The notes beneath the pieces are model-generated. The model was not told the DNA's origin. It was given only the letters and a program-made list of their open reading frames with translations, and searched no databases. Position numbers and translations under genes: made by a program. A stretch of 64,000 nt of DNA, from assembly GCA_934716995.1 (NCBI GenBank), contig CAKUYO010000010.1:1-64000 (forward strand), written 5' to 3'. Below are positions 19,367 through 27,332 of the stretch, in pieces; the first letter of the stretch is position 1, and the number at the start of each line of letters is the position of its first letter. This DNA comes from an uncultured Bacteroidales bacterium. GTDB taxonomy: Bacteria; Bacteroidota; Bacteroidia; Bacteroidales; Paludibacteraceae.

Positions 19367-19887
19367 CAATACAATTCCAGCCACTCCACCCGATTTCCGA
19401 CCGTTTCGAGGTACTTGCGGAACTCCGTCTGACTGATCACCACCGTGCCGCGGCAGTCGTTGGGGTGGAAACTGAGCGAAGCGGCGTTTTGCAGGTTCCG
19501 GTCGAGAAACAGAATCACATGATGCTCCGTATCGTTGATCAGCCCGAGGGGACTGACGCTGCCGGGTTCCAACCCGAGATAACGCATCATCCGCTCGGGG
19601 CTCGCAAACGAGAGTTTGCCGGGTGCGGGCTGCCCGGCGGCTTGCAGCGAGACTTTGAGCCGCTGCTCCAGGTCGTGGATAGCGAGGTTGTGGTCGCAAT
19701 CGAAGCATATCAGATAGTGCTGATTGCCCTTGTGGTTGCGCATAAAAATGTTCTTGCAATGCACGCTCCCGTCGTTGTGCCACCAGCGTTTCGCCTCTTC
19801 GATGGTCTTGCCCTCGGGGTGGTTGTAACACGTATAACCGATGTGATGCTCCTGCAGATACCGCTCTACCTGTTCCTGCCGCTCCAT
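19366..19887 (-). CDS. ProX/YbaK-family Ala-tRNA(Pro) deacylase
   Basis: A 173-aa stand-alone relative of the prolyl-tRNA synthetase editing domain, expected to hydrolyse Ala mis-charged onto tRNA-Pro. Family features: NHPEGKTIEEA near residue 22, the catalytic-lysine segment HCKNIFMRNHKG (about 43-54), GSVSPLGLIND (about 109-119) and a final SFHPNDCRGTVVIS. Length fits the family. It is separated from the downstream deacetylase-like gene by a repeat array, so it is probably its own unit. Confidence 0.85.
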   Translation of the reverse strand: MERQEQVERYLQEHHIGYTCYNHPEGKTIEEAKRWWHNDGSVHCKNIFMRNHKGNQHYLICFDCDHNLAIHDLEQRLKVSLQAAGQPAPGKLSFASPERMMRYLGLEPGSVSPLGLINDTEHHVILFLDRNLQNAASLSFHPNDCRGTVVISQTEFRKYLETVGNRVEWLELY

Positions 19888-19889
19888 AT

Positions 19890-19987
19890 TTTTCTGTTTA
19901 TGGGTTTATTAGTTTATGCGTTTATGCGACGTTGAAATGGTTAATATGGTTGATGCGTTCATTACGCATTGTGCATTGTGCATTGTA
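19890..19987. repeat. 8-bp and 7-bp near-tandem arrays
   Basis: An octamer array (GTTTATGC-like, four units, about 19896-19928) is followed by a heptamer array (GCATTGT, three exact units, about 19965-19986). The heptamer family recurs at 41198-41225 and 54262-54285. Confidence 0.8.
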
Positions 19988-21193
19988 TCAAAGTTGCGCC
20001 AGCGCAACTTTGATTCTCCTCATAGCCTCCGTGATGTTCGCTTCACTAGTGGCGTACGAGAGGCGGATGCAGTGGTCCTCGCCGAAAGCCGAGCCGCTGA
20101 CACACGCCACGTGCGCCTCGTTGAGCAGGTACTCCACCACATCGTCGGCATTCCTGAAGGTCTGCCCCTGCGGGGTCTGCTTGCCGAAATAGTACGACAC
20201 GTCGGGGAACAGATAGAAAGCCCCCTGCGGTTCGATAATCTTCCAGCCGGGTATCTCGCGAGCCAAACCGATAATCAGGTTGCGGCGGCGTTCAAAGGCT
20301 TGCCGCATAGTCTCCACGCAGGTCTTGTCGCTCGTATAAGCCGCCTCGGCTGCCTTCTGCGCAATGGTGGTGGCGCAAGTGCACTGCTGCCCCTGCAAGC
20401 GTTTGACGGCACTGATAAAGCCCTTGTCGTGGCACGCCATCCAGCCGATACGGTAGCCCGTCATAGCGTGGCTCTTGCTCACACCGTTGATGATAACGAG
20501 ACGATCTTTCAAAGCCCCGAACTGTCCGAGACTCTCATGGTGCCCCGTATAGAGAATATGCTCATAGATCTCGTCGGAGATGACGCTTATCTGCGGGTGT
20601 TTCTCCAATACACGCACAATATCGACCAATGCCTCGTGGCTATAGACGCTGCCCGTCGGGTTGTTGGGCGTGCAGAGCACCAGCAGACGGGTATTGGGCG
20701 TAATAGCCGCTTCCAACTGCTCCGCCGTGATGCAGAAGTTGTTCTTCATCGTAGTGCGCACCAGGACGCTCTTGCCCTCCGCCAACTTCACCATCTCTAC
20801 ATAACTCACCCAGCACGGCGTGGGCAGGATGACCTCGTCGCCCGGTCCTACCAGCGTCTCGATAGCGTTGCAAAGGCAGTGCTTTGCCCCCACCGACACG
20901 ATGATCTCGTTCGCATTGAACGCCTGCGGGTTATGCTCGCCGAGTTCCTCGTTGAGCGTCTTGGCAATCGCCTCGCGCAGCGAGGGGAAACCGGGAACGG
21001 GACCATAATGGGAGAAATCGTTGTCCACAGCGGCTTTCGCTGCCTCTTTTACATGCTGCGGAGCCGCAAAATCGGGTTCGCCGAGCGACAGACCGATCAC
21101 ATCCACCCCCTCGGCACGCAACTGTTGGCAACGCGCCGCAATCTGCAATGTCTGCGACTCGCTGAGCGAGTCAATACGCTTCGAAATCTTCAT
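19988..21193 (-). CDS. aspC: Aspartate aminotransferase (class I/II, PLP)
   Basis: A 401-aa aminotransferase converting aspartate and 2-oxoglutarate to oxaloacetate and glutamate, or a close variant. Signatures: GLSLGEPDFAAPQHVKEAA at the N-terminus, HYGPVPGFPSLREAI, the ring-binding CTPNNPTGSVYS, SDEIYEH, and the PLP lysine in GVSKSHAMTGYRIGW. The C-terminal arginine region is RLSYATSEANI. The start is supported by a perfect promoter 26 bp upstream. Substrate range cannot be read from sequence alone. Confidence 0.9.
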   Translation of the reverse strand: MKISKRIDSLSESQTLQIAARCQQLRAEGVDVIGLSLGEPDFAAPQHVKEAAKAAVDNDFSHYGPVPGFPSLREAIAKTLNEELGEHNPQAFNANEIIVSVGAKHCLCNAIETLVGPGDEVILPTPCWVSYVEMVKLAEGKSVLVRTTMKNNFCITAEQLEAAITPNTRLLVLCTPNNPTGSVYSHEALVDIVRVLEKHPQISVISDEIYEHILYTGHHESLGQFGALKDRLVIINGVSKSHAMTGYRIGWMACHDKGFISAVKRLQGQQCTCATTIAQKAAEAAYTSDKTCVETMRQAFERRRNLIIGLAREIPGWKIIEPQGAFYLFPDVSYYFGKQTPQGQTFRNADDVVEYLLNEAHVACVSGSAFGEDHCIRLSYATSEANITEAMRRIKVALAQL

Positions 21194-21218
21194 ATCCGTA
21201 CGTTTTTGTATTTGTTTG

Positions 21219-21250
21219 CAAAGTTACAACATTTTCCGCATATACACAAA
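21219..21250 (-). promoter_or_regulatory. Promoter of the aspartate aminotransferase gene
   Basis: On the minus strand: TTTG (21247-21250), 20 nt, TAACTTTG (21219-21226). Confidence 0.8.
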
Positions 21251-21307
21251 TATCCCTTTGTTTGCGGAGAAAAACAAGTATCTCTGTTCATAATTCATCA
21301 TTCATAA

Positions 21308-21400
21308 TTAAAAAGTAAGGTGGATAAAAGGTGGATAAACTCCCCCCTCCTATCTGCTATCTGTCCCATTTGTCCTATTAGTCTTATTCGCCCCATTTCG
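21308..21400. repeat. 11-bp and 9-bp near-tandem arrays
   Basis: Two exact units of AAGGTGGATAA (about 21313-21338) are followed by a nonamer array (CCTATTAGT, CTTATTCGC and similar, about 21362-21400). The nonamer family recurs at 106-144 and 51030-51080, and the AAGTAAGGTGGAT stretch recurs at 54291. Confidence 0.8.
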
Positions 21401-21495
21401 CCGACCTGCCAACCAACCTTTTTCCAAACTCTATATACCCGTGTGCGCGTGTATGTGTATAATTTTATAAAAAGGTTGGTTGGTCGGCAGGTCGG
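21401..21495. repeat. Long inverted repeat beside the DUF3874 remnant
   Basis: The left arm at 21401-21423 (CCGACCTGCC, AACCAACC, TTTTT) is mirrored by the right arm at 21469-21495, with a 4-nt insertion in the right arm. The 45-nt loop is rich in TGTG/TATG steps. The right arm ends exactly at the stop of the gene remnant at 21496, so it may be that gene's original terminator or a junction of the lost element. Confidence 0.75.
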
Positions 21496-21744
21496 TTATT
21501 GGGCTTGCGCATAGTGTATCTTGTTGATTTTCACTTCTTCCGATGTTCGTTGATATACTATCCAACCTCGGCTCGAACCCACCCGCTTGGCTTTGTACCC
21601 CTGCTTCTGCAGTATCATTCCCAGCCGTTGCAGACTCATCGGACGCTTGATGCTCCCCTCCCATACCAGCACATCGCTTATCTGCGCCGTGGTGAGGAAC
21701 TCGCCCCTGCCCTCCGCCGGCACGTCGAACAGCACCAGGAGCAA
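21496..21744 (-). pseudogene. C-terminal remnant of a VirE-type DUF3874 protein
   Basis: An 82-aa frame resembling the C-terminal DUF3874 winged-helix domain of Bacteroidales virulence-associated E (primase/helicase-like) proteins: EFLTTAQISDVL, then LQRLGMILQKQGYKAKRV and GWIVYQR. The P-loop and primase-like parts of the parent (about 600-800 aa in total) are missing; the sequence upstream on this strand belongs to the hemW promoter. The remnant probably marks a decayed integrated element. Confidence 0.6.
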
Positions 21745-21775
21745 CTGTTAATTGCATTATCGGGGACTATTTTTC

Positions 21776-21807
21776 GTTGGATATATGAAAATTTATGTGT
21801 ATCTTTG
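21776..21807 (+). promoter_or_regulatory. Promoter of hemW
   Basis: GTTG at 21776-21779, 20 nt, TATCTTTG at 21800-21807. The predicted leader is only about 12-14 nt before ATG 21826, supporting that start. Confidence 0.75.
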
Positions 21808-21825
21808 CACATCAAAGGAAACAGA

Positions 21826-22941
21826 ATGGCAGGACTCTACATACATATCCCGTTTTGCAAAAGCAGATGCATCTATTGCGATTTCTTCTCGACCACCCGA
21901 CTCGACCGGCGGGCAGAGTATGTCGGTGCCTTGATAGAGGAATGGCACGCCCGCGCCGATGAAGCGCGACAGGCAGGGACAATAGACACGATCTACTTAG
22001 GCGGCGGAACACCCAGTCTGCTGGAGACCGGCGACTTGCAACGCCTGTTAGCCGTATTGCCGGTATCACAAGCAAGGGAAATCACATTGGAGTGCAACCC
22101 CGGCGATATAACACCGGAGAAAGCCGCTGCGTGGCGCACGATGGGTATCAACCGGCTCTCTATCGGCATCCAATCGTTTGACGACACCCTGCTCCGCCGT
22201 ATCGGCAGACGCCACACGGCAGAGCAAGCCCGCACCGCAGTGCGCACCGTACAAACCGCCGGATTTGACAATATATCCGTTGACATCATATACGGATTGC
22301 CCATAGACAAAGAACAAAGGACAAAGAACAAAGGACAATTGGGTGTCGTGGAGAAAGATGTGGAAGAAGCACTGCAATTAGGTGTGCAGCATATATCCAC
22401 CTATTGCCTGACTTTTGAAGAGGGCACACCGCTGAGCGGGATGTTAGCCCGGGGCGAAGTGGCGGAAACGGACGAGGATACGGAAAACGCGATGTATGAC
22501 TATATCGCACACCGCCTTGCAGAAGCAGGGTTTGAGCACTACGAGGTATCGAACTTTGCACGCCCCGGCAGGCGTTCTATGCATAACAGCAACTATTGGA
22601 ACAACACCCCCTATATCGGTTTGGGAGCGGGGGCACATTCGTACAACGGTACCGACCGCTCATGGAATCCCGACGACCTTGACACCTATATAAGAGGGGT
22701 GCAAGACCATACATTAGTGCGCGAAACGGAACGCCTGTCCGCCACCGACCGGTACAACGAGCGCATTATGCTGGGTCTCCGCACGGCGGACGGCGTTCCC
22801 TGCTCTGTTCTGCACAATCCGGCATTGGTTGCTCCATACATACGACGCAACCTGCTTCGTATGACGCAGGACAACCGCATAGTCGCCACCCTGCCTGGCT
22901 TGCATATTCTCAACCAAATAATAGAAGACCTGATGGAATAG
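21826..22941 (+). CDS. hemW: HemW-like radical SAM heme chaperone
   Basis: A 371-aa radical SAM protein of the HemW/HemN-like family, which binds heme and is thought to deliver it to respiratory enzymes. The cluster motif is CKSRCIYC (CxxxCxxC) near residue 10; later motifs are YLGGGTPSLL, ECNPGDITPEKA, NRLSIGIQSFDD, YCLTFEEGTPL and NYWNNTPYIGLGAGAHS. The frame is open to 21499, but that stretch precedes the promoter. Oddly, the loop after IIYGLPI carries about ten extra residues (DKEQRTKNKGQ) encoded by five 7-bp repeat units at 22306-22340; homologues usually have a short Gly/Gln loop there. Confidence 0.88.
   Translation: MAGLYIHIPFCKSRCIYCDFFSTTRLDRRAEYVGALIEEWHARADEARQAGTIDTIYLGGGTPSLLETGDLQRLLAVLPVSQAREITLECNPGDITPEKAAAWRTMGINRLSIGIQSFDDTLLRRIGRRHTAEQARTAVRTVQTAGFDNISVDIIYGLPIDKEQRTKNKGQLGVVEKDVEEALQLGVQHISTYCLTFEEGTPLSGMLARGEVAETDEDTENAMYDYIAHRLAEAGFEHYEVSNFARPGRRSMHNSNYWNNTPYIGLGAGAHSYNGTDRSWNPDDLDTYIRGVQDHTLVRETERLSATDRYNERIMLGLRTADGVPCSVLHNPALVAPYIRRNLLRMTQDNRIVATLPGLHILNQIIEDLME
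22306..22340 (+). repeat. 7-bp array inside hemW
   Basis: Five heptamers alternating GACAAAG and AACAAAG lie inside the hemW reading frame. The unit is not a multiple of three, so each gain or loss of one unit shifts the frame. Confidence 0.9.
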
Positions 22942-23002
22942 ACAAAGAATAAAGGACAATGAACAAAGAACTAAGAACTAAGAACTAAGAACTAAGAACA
23001 AA
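22940..23002 (+). repeat. 7-bp array between hemW and rel
   Basis: About nine heptamers: GACAAAG, AATAAAG, GACAATG, AACAAAG, then four AACTAAG and AACAAAC. It is the longest heptamer array in the window and begins at the hemW stop codon. Confidence 0.9.
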
Positions 23003-23027
23003 CACCCGCTATGTATGTTAATTAGCA

Positions 23028-24467
23028 TTATTTCTTTGCCCAGCGGGCGGGGATCATACGATAGGGGTACCGCTCGCAGATATTGTCCGCATTGGGGCAG
23101 TCGCAACGGTGAATACGGATTCCTTTCGTAACGCTGATAAAACCGAAAATCGGGTCGCCCGGTTGCGGATTGCAGCACTTGGACAAGTGGTAATCCACAT
23201 TCTTGACGTTCATATCCACCTCTATCGCCAAGCCCGACTGCTGCTCTTTGGGCACATACTCGGGTTTCGGTTCCGTATGGTGCGGTGCAGGCGTTGCGTC
23301 CAATGAAAGGAACACGTCACGCAGTTGCAGGATATCCTCTTTGCCCTGCGCAATCGACTGGTAGAGGTCGCTGACCGCTTTGTAGCCGAGTTTGTTCGCC
23401 AAGCGTGAGATGTCCGCCTCGGTGTATTCCAGTTTCCAGTTGTGGAAACGCCTCTCGAGCAGTTCTTTTCCCTCGGCGGCGTCCTTGTACTCAATCTCTT
23501 TGAGCGACTGGCGGATCTTGTTTTTCGCCTTGGTGGAAGTAACGAAATTGAGCCAGTCGGCATTCGGTTTCTGGTTGGGTGAGGTGAGGATCTCTATTTG
23601 GTCGCCGTTCTGCAACTTCTGCCGGATAGACACGTTCTGGTTGCGGATACGCCCGCCCACGCAGTGGTCGCCCACATCGGAGTGGATACTGTAGGCAAAG
23701 TCGAGCACCGTAGCCTCGGCAGGCAGACGGCGCAGGTCGCCTGTGGGCGTAAAGACATAGACATACTGTTTGTTGGCGAGTATATTGCCTTTCACGCCCT
23801 TGTATGCCCAGTGTGCCGCCACGCCTTTCTCCGCCACCTCGTCCATACGTTTGGTACGGATCTGCACCTCCACCCAGCGGTCGTCTGGTCCGAGCACCGT
23901 GGTATGCAGGCTCTCATAGCCGTTCTCCTTGGGCACGGAAAGCCAGTCGCGCAACCGTTTGGGGTTGGGCTGGAAAATATCGGTAATGAGCGAATAGACC
24001 TGCCAACAGTCCTGTTTTTCGCGGTCGGCAGGCGAGTCGAGAATGATACGTATGGCAAAGAGGTCGTATATCCGGTCCACATCGCAGTTCTGCGCCTGCA
24101 TCTTGTGATAAATGGAGTGGATGGATTTCGGACGCCCTTTGATAGTGAAGACAAAGCCCGCATCTTTGAGTTTCCGCTCGAGCGGGGCGATAAACCGCGC
24201 TATGTAGGCATCGCGCTCCGATTTCTTGGCGTTCAGCGCGTGCGCTATATATTTATAGGTCTTGTAGTCGGTAAACTTCAGCGCGAGGTCCTCCATCTCG
24301 GTCTTGATCTGGTACAAGCCCAAGCGGTGTGCCAATGGGGCGTGGAGCATCTGTGTCTCTTTTGCCACATGGCGGCGGCGGTCGGAATCGCCCTCTTTGT
24401 CCAACTGACGCAGCAACTCCAGCCGCTCCGTCAGGATCTGATACAATACCTGATTGCTGTCTTCCAT
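23028..24467 (-). CDS. rel: Rel-type (p)ppGpp synthetase lacking HD and ACT domains
   Basis: A 479-aa RelA/SpoT homologue. The synthetase core looks complete: IKGRPKSIHSIYHKM, IYDLFAIRII, the basic RLRD before VPKENGYESLHTTV (the charge type of bifunctional enzymes), and WVEVQIRTKRMDE. A TGS domain (YVYVFTPTGDLRRLPAEATV) and a zinc-finger-like region (LSKCCNPQPGDPIFGF...HRCDCPNA) follow. Full-length Rel is about 730 aa. Here the protein starts where the N-terminal HD hydrolase normally ends and stops where the ACT domain should begin, and the linker before TGS is shortened. The flanking gaps (about 140 bp and 86 bp) are too small to hold the missing domains. It is divergent from the gene at 24608. 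Confidence 0.88.
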   Translation of the reverse strand: MEDSNQVLYQILTERLELLRQLDKEGDSDRRRHVAKETQMLHAPLAHRLGLYQIKTEMEDLALKFTDYKTYKYIAHALNAKKSERDAYIARFIAPLERKLKDAGFVFTIKGRPKSIHSIYHKMQAQNCDVDRIYDLFAIRIILDSPADREKQDCWQVYSLITDIFQPNPKRLRDWLSVPKENGYESLHTTVLGPDDRWVEVQIRTKRMDEVAEKGVAAHWAYKGVKGNILANKQYVYVFTPTGDLRRLPAEATVLDFAYSIHSDVGDHCVGGRIRNQNVSIRQKLQNGDQIEILTSPNQKPNADWLNFVTSTKAKNKIRQSLKEIEYKDAAEGKELLERRFHNWKLEYTEADISRLANKLGYKAVSDLYQSIAQGKEDILQLRDVFLSLDATPAPHHTEPKPEYVPKEQQSGLAIEVDMNVKNVDYHLSKCCNPQPGDPIFGFISVTKGIRIHRCDCPNADNICERYPYRMIPARWAKK

Positions 24468-24515
24468 AATGCGGTCTCCTCTCTACTTGATTTCGATGGC
24501 AAAAATACGCTTTTT

Positions 24516-24547
24516 TTTGCACATATAAAAAAAAAAGCGTAACTTTG
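24516..24547 (+). promoter_or_regulatory. Promoter of the one-TM protein gene
   Basis: TTTG (ending at 24519), 20 nt, TAACTTTG at 24540-24547. The spacer lies inside a near-palindrome (ACGCTTTTTTTT ... AAAAAAAAGCGT, about 24507-24540), shared with the divergent rel upstream region. Confidence 0.75.
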
Positions 24548-24607
24548 CCGCGGTTTTGTGCTATAAGTGCACACATAGTCAAGAAACACAAAAATTATAC
24601 CAGATAA

Positions 24608-25366
24608 ATGAAAGCAACAAAAGCAATTATGATTACTTTGCTCAGCATCGCAGCAGTCGCAATGGCTTATTTCTGCGTAGTGAGCGTTGTTACTCCTATT
24701 AAATTTGAGGAGAAACGTACTGCCCGTGAGGTGGCTGTAGTGAAGAATTTGGTTAATTTGCGTACTGCGGAGGTGGAGTTCAACCGCCAAAACGGTCGCT
24801 ATATGGCTGATGCCGACAGTCTGATTCTTTTCCTCCAAACCGCTAAAAAGAAAGAGGTGATGAAGGAGGGAAGCCTTACCGACAAACAACTCGAAGCAGG
24901 TCTGACCGAGCCGAAGGCTGCCAAGATTATTGATGCTGCCAAGAAAAAAGCACTCAAAAAGCAGGATTTTGCCAACGACACAGAACTCTACGCCTACATC
25001 TGGGCTAACGATAAAGAAGTTATCGAAAACGGTTTGAGCGGTTTCCGCCGTGATACGATTGAGAGCAACTTGATCCAGAGTCTCTACAAGGGCGAGTACG
25101 ACGAAAACACTATCGGAGACATCATCTATATCCCCTATACCGACAAGGTAAAGTATGAGATCGAGGTGAACAACAACTATACAACCAGCCAGGGTATCCG
25201 TGTTCCGCTGTTTGAGGCACGTGCACCGTTTGAGGCTTATCTGGGCGACTTGAACCGCCAGGAATTGGTGAACCTGATTGACAAGGAGCAGAAACTGGAG
25301 CACTATCCCGGCTTGAAGGTAGGTAGCGTGGACGCACCGAACAACAACGCCGGCAACTGGGAGTAA
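24608..25366 (+). CDS. Single-TM protein of unknown function
   Basis: A 252-aa protein with one N-terminal hydrophobic helix (about residues 7-30) and no clear cleavage site, so probably an inner-membrane anchor with a periplasmic body. Right after the helix comes an Arg/Glu/Asn-rich helix (AVVKNLVNLRTAEVEFNRQ), faintly reminiscent of pseudopilin-like N-termini, then a Lys-rich helical section and a beta-rich C-terminus (DIIYIPYTDKVKYEIEV). Its own promoter sits between it and divergent rel. I recognise it only as a conserved-looking Bacteroidales protein without known role. Confidence 0.75.
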   Translation: MKATKAIMITLLSIAAVAMAYFCVVSVVTPIKFEEKRTAREVAVVKNLVNLRTAEVEFNRQNGRYMADADSLILFLQTAKKKEVMKEGSLTDKQLEAGLTEPKAAKIIDAAKKKALKKQDFANDTELYAYIWANDKEVIENGLSGFRRDTIESNLIQSLYKGEYDENTIGDIIYIPYTDKVKYEIEVNNNYTTSQGIRVPLFEARAPFEAYLGDLNRQELVNLIDKEQKLEHYPGLKVGSVDAPNNNAGNWE

Positions 25367-25410
25367 TTCTAATTATGAATTAGGAATGATGAATTATTAG
25401 CGTAGTATTA

Positions 25411-25466
25411 TCATTCTTTGTTCTTTATTCTTTGTTCTTTATTCTTTGTTCTTTATTCTTTGTCCA
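25411..25466. repeat. 7-bp array upstream of rsmD
   Basis: About eight heptamers alternating ATTCTTT and GTTCTTT, the reverse complement of the AACAAAG family. It ends 11 bp before the rsmD start, and its in-frame translation gives a spurious N-terminal extension. Confidence 0.9.
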
Positions 25467-25476
25467 TAGTTCACTT

Positions 25477-26007
25477 ATGCGAATTATATCCGGAACATTC
25501 AGGGGGCGTCGATTGGCGCCTCCTAAAAATATAACCGCACGTCCTACCACCGATTTTGCCAAAGAGAGCCTTTTCAATCTTCTCAACAACCGTATTGATT
25601 TTGAGGACTGCGAAATGCTTGACCTCTTTGCCGGTACAGGCGGTATCGGACTGGAGTTTGTCAGCCGCGGAGCCCGTGAAGTAACGGCGGTGGAAGTGGC
25701 ACATACGCAGCAGAACTTCATCATCTCGGCTTGTAAGCAGTTGGGGATACGCAACCTGACCGTCATACGGGGGGATGTATTCAAGTACATCAATGCGTGC
25801 AGGCTGCAGTTCGATTTTATCTTTGCCGACCCGCCGTATGCTTTGGAGAATCTCTCTACCCTGCCCGATTTGATTTTTGAAAAACAACTGCTTCGCCCCG
25901 ACGGTCTCTTTGTTCTGGAGCATGGCAAAGACCACGATTTCTCCCCCCACCCGCATTTCAACTCTCATCGTGCCTACGGGAGTGTAAACTTTACGTTCTT
26001 CCAGTAA
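25477..26007 (+). CDS. rsmD: 16S rRNA (guanine966-N2)-methyltransferase
   Basis: A 176-aa SAM-dependent methyltransferase acting on G966 of 16S rRNA in the small-subunit head. It begins MRIISGTFRGRRLAPP, the family's typical start, followed by RPTTDFAKESLFNLL, SAM-binding motif I LDLFAGTGGIGLEF, the acidic VEVAHTQQ and the catalytic FADPPY. The frame is open to 25432, but that part is translated heptamer repeat. It ends with FVLEHGKDHDF, as usual. It may be cotranscribed with the 24608 gene. Confidence 0.93.
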   Translation: MRIISGTFRGRRLAPPKNITARPTTDFAKESLFNLLNNRIDFEDCEMLDLFAGTGGIGLEFVSRGAREVTAVEVAHTQQNFIISACKQLGIRNLTVIRGDVFKYINACRLQFDFIFADPPYALENLSTLPDLIFEKQLLRPDGLFVLEHGKDHDFSPHPHFNSHRAYGSVNFTFFQ

Positions 26008-26040
26008 TCTAAAAACAACATATCCCATATACACTACATA

Positions 26041-26080
26041 AATTTGAGGTCGTGTATATCACTCAAATTTTGTAACTTTG
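26041..26080 (+). promoter_or_regulatory. Orphan promoter with overlapping palindrome
   Basis: The palindrome AATTTGAG (26041-26048) ... CTCAAATT (26062-26069) sits where a -33 box would be, followed by TAACTTTG at 26073-26080. No gene begins downstream before the terminator at 26158-26197, so a short regulated transcript of about 110 nt or a relic promoter is possible. Confidence 0.4.
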
Positions 26081-26156
26081 TAATCTAAAACAACCGAGTG
26101 CTATGCAGATACTAATTTGATAGAGATATATTCAAATACACATTCAAAAATAAAAT

Positions 26157-26200
26157 AAAAAGGGACTGTCCTGATTGATGTCAAGACAGTCCCTTTTTAG
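26157..26200. terminator. Bidirectional terminator
   Basis: A 13-bp stem: AAAAGGGACTGTC (26158-26170) with GACAGTCCCTTTT (26185-26197), loop 14 nt. It can end rsmD or a small RNA on the plus strand and the SusCD operon on the minus strand. Confidence 0.88.
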
Positions 26201-26227
26201 GTATGTATGGGATAGTATGGTAAATCC

Positions 26228-27202
26228 TTACAACGAGACGGTTACCTGTGTACCGTAGGCACTCTCGGCGGAGAAAGTGAGAGTGGTCAGTTCGCCGGTC
26301 TCGTCATAAGCAATGACCAAAGGCGCAGTGGCAGTGAGGTAATAGTAATGCCCGTCGGGAGTAAGCAGGTAGGAGGTCTCTGCTTCACCGGAACGATAGA
26401 AATCGGCAAAGGTATCGCCAAGCGACCAAGCACCCGGATAGATGGCAGTGTATGTGCCTGCGGGAAGGGATTCGATGGCATTCTCGTCTTCCGCCTCCAA
26501 GTCGATAACCAGTGTGTTTCCGACAGTATCGGTGATGGTAACAGTATGGAGTGTTACACCATATTTTTCCCAATAGCCTTCGTTCTGCTCATCGGCTTCA
26601 ATCTCTACCGATTCGGGGTGTTCGATGTGGAACTCGGTTGCCTCGGTCGGTTCTCCGTACCAGGCTACATCCTTGAAATCGAGTTTGCCCGTATAGGTGC
26701 CTTTGAGTTTGCCGCCCCACGTATTGGTGTAGTCAATCTCGACGGTGTACTCGTCGCCCGATTTGGTTACGTTTACTTCAATAGCCGAAGGATACTGGTT
26801 AACAGGGGTGGAGTTGTTTACCGAAGCGGCAAACGAGTTTTCCAAGTTGATGGCAAACGGAGCCACCCCACCGCCTGTGTACTTGCCGGCTGCCAGCGAT
26901 TGGCTGTCCACAGGAACGCAGAACTCCAACTCGAAGAACTCGCCCTCACCGGCAAACGCACCGGCGGTATAGTCAAACGAGAGGTTGGCAGACGAGAAAG
27001 CGACAGTCAGTTTGCGTACATCGGCGGTAGCACCGTAATAGATATTTCCCTCGTCATCCTCTTCGGTGTAGAAATAGGCATCCGCATTGGTAAGCGTCTG
27101 ACGGGCGAGCAGTATCTCGTCCAAGTTGCCATTTTTCTCTTGCTTGCAGCCCACGAGGCAGGCTGCAAGAACAAGCGGCAAAGCAAAAATATACTTTTTC
27201 AT
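26228..27202 (-). CDS. Surface lipoprotein, fourth gene of the SusCD operon
   Basis: From ATG 27202 the product is 324 aa with a lipoprotein signal peptide (MKKYIFALPLVLAACLVGC, cysteine near residue 19). The acidic mature protein looks like two beta-rich halves with a similar plan: YFYTEEDDEGNIYYG and later YLLTPDGHYYYL, each near an AGKYTGGG / AGTYTAIYPG segment. Proteins of this kind downstream of SusD often bind ligand at the cell surface. The frame is open to 27286, but that extension lies in a repeat hairpin and breaks the signal peptide. It is the last gene of the operon, before the terminator at 26158. Confidence 0.8.
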   Translation of the reverse strand: MKKYIFALPLVLAACLVGCKQEKNGNLDEILLARQTLTNADAYFYTEEDDEGNIYYGATADVRKLTVAFSSANLSFDYTAGAFAGEGEFFELEFCVPVDSQSLAAGKYTGGGVAPFAINLENSFAASVNNSTPVNQYPSAIEVNVTKSGDEYTVEIDYTNTWGGKLKGTYTGKLDFKDVAWYGEPTEATEFHIEHPESVEIEADEQNEGYWEKYGVTLHTVTITDTVGNTLVIDLEAEDENAIESLPAGTYTAIYPGAWSLGDTFADFYRSGEAETSYLLTPDGHYYYLTATAPLVIAYDETGELTTLTFSAESAYGTQVTVSL

Positions 27203-27240
27203 ATCAATAATCTGTTTTATAAGCGATTTAGTATAAAAAA

Positions 27241-27276
27241 CAAAACCTTGTCTTGCGGCGCAACACGCGCCGCGCT
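27241..27276. repeat. AACAC-loop hairpin, copy 1
   Basis: CAAAACCTTGTCTT, then stem GCGGCGC, loop AACAC, stem GCGCCGC, then GCT. It lies in the gap between the two lipoprotein genes of the SusCD operon. Other copies: 28328, 33888, 49789. Confidence 0.85.
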
Positions 27277-27332
27277 TTCTGAACAAATATACTCAAGTAA
27301 TCAGGTTATAATGGTTTTGAACTCTTTTGCAT

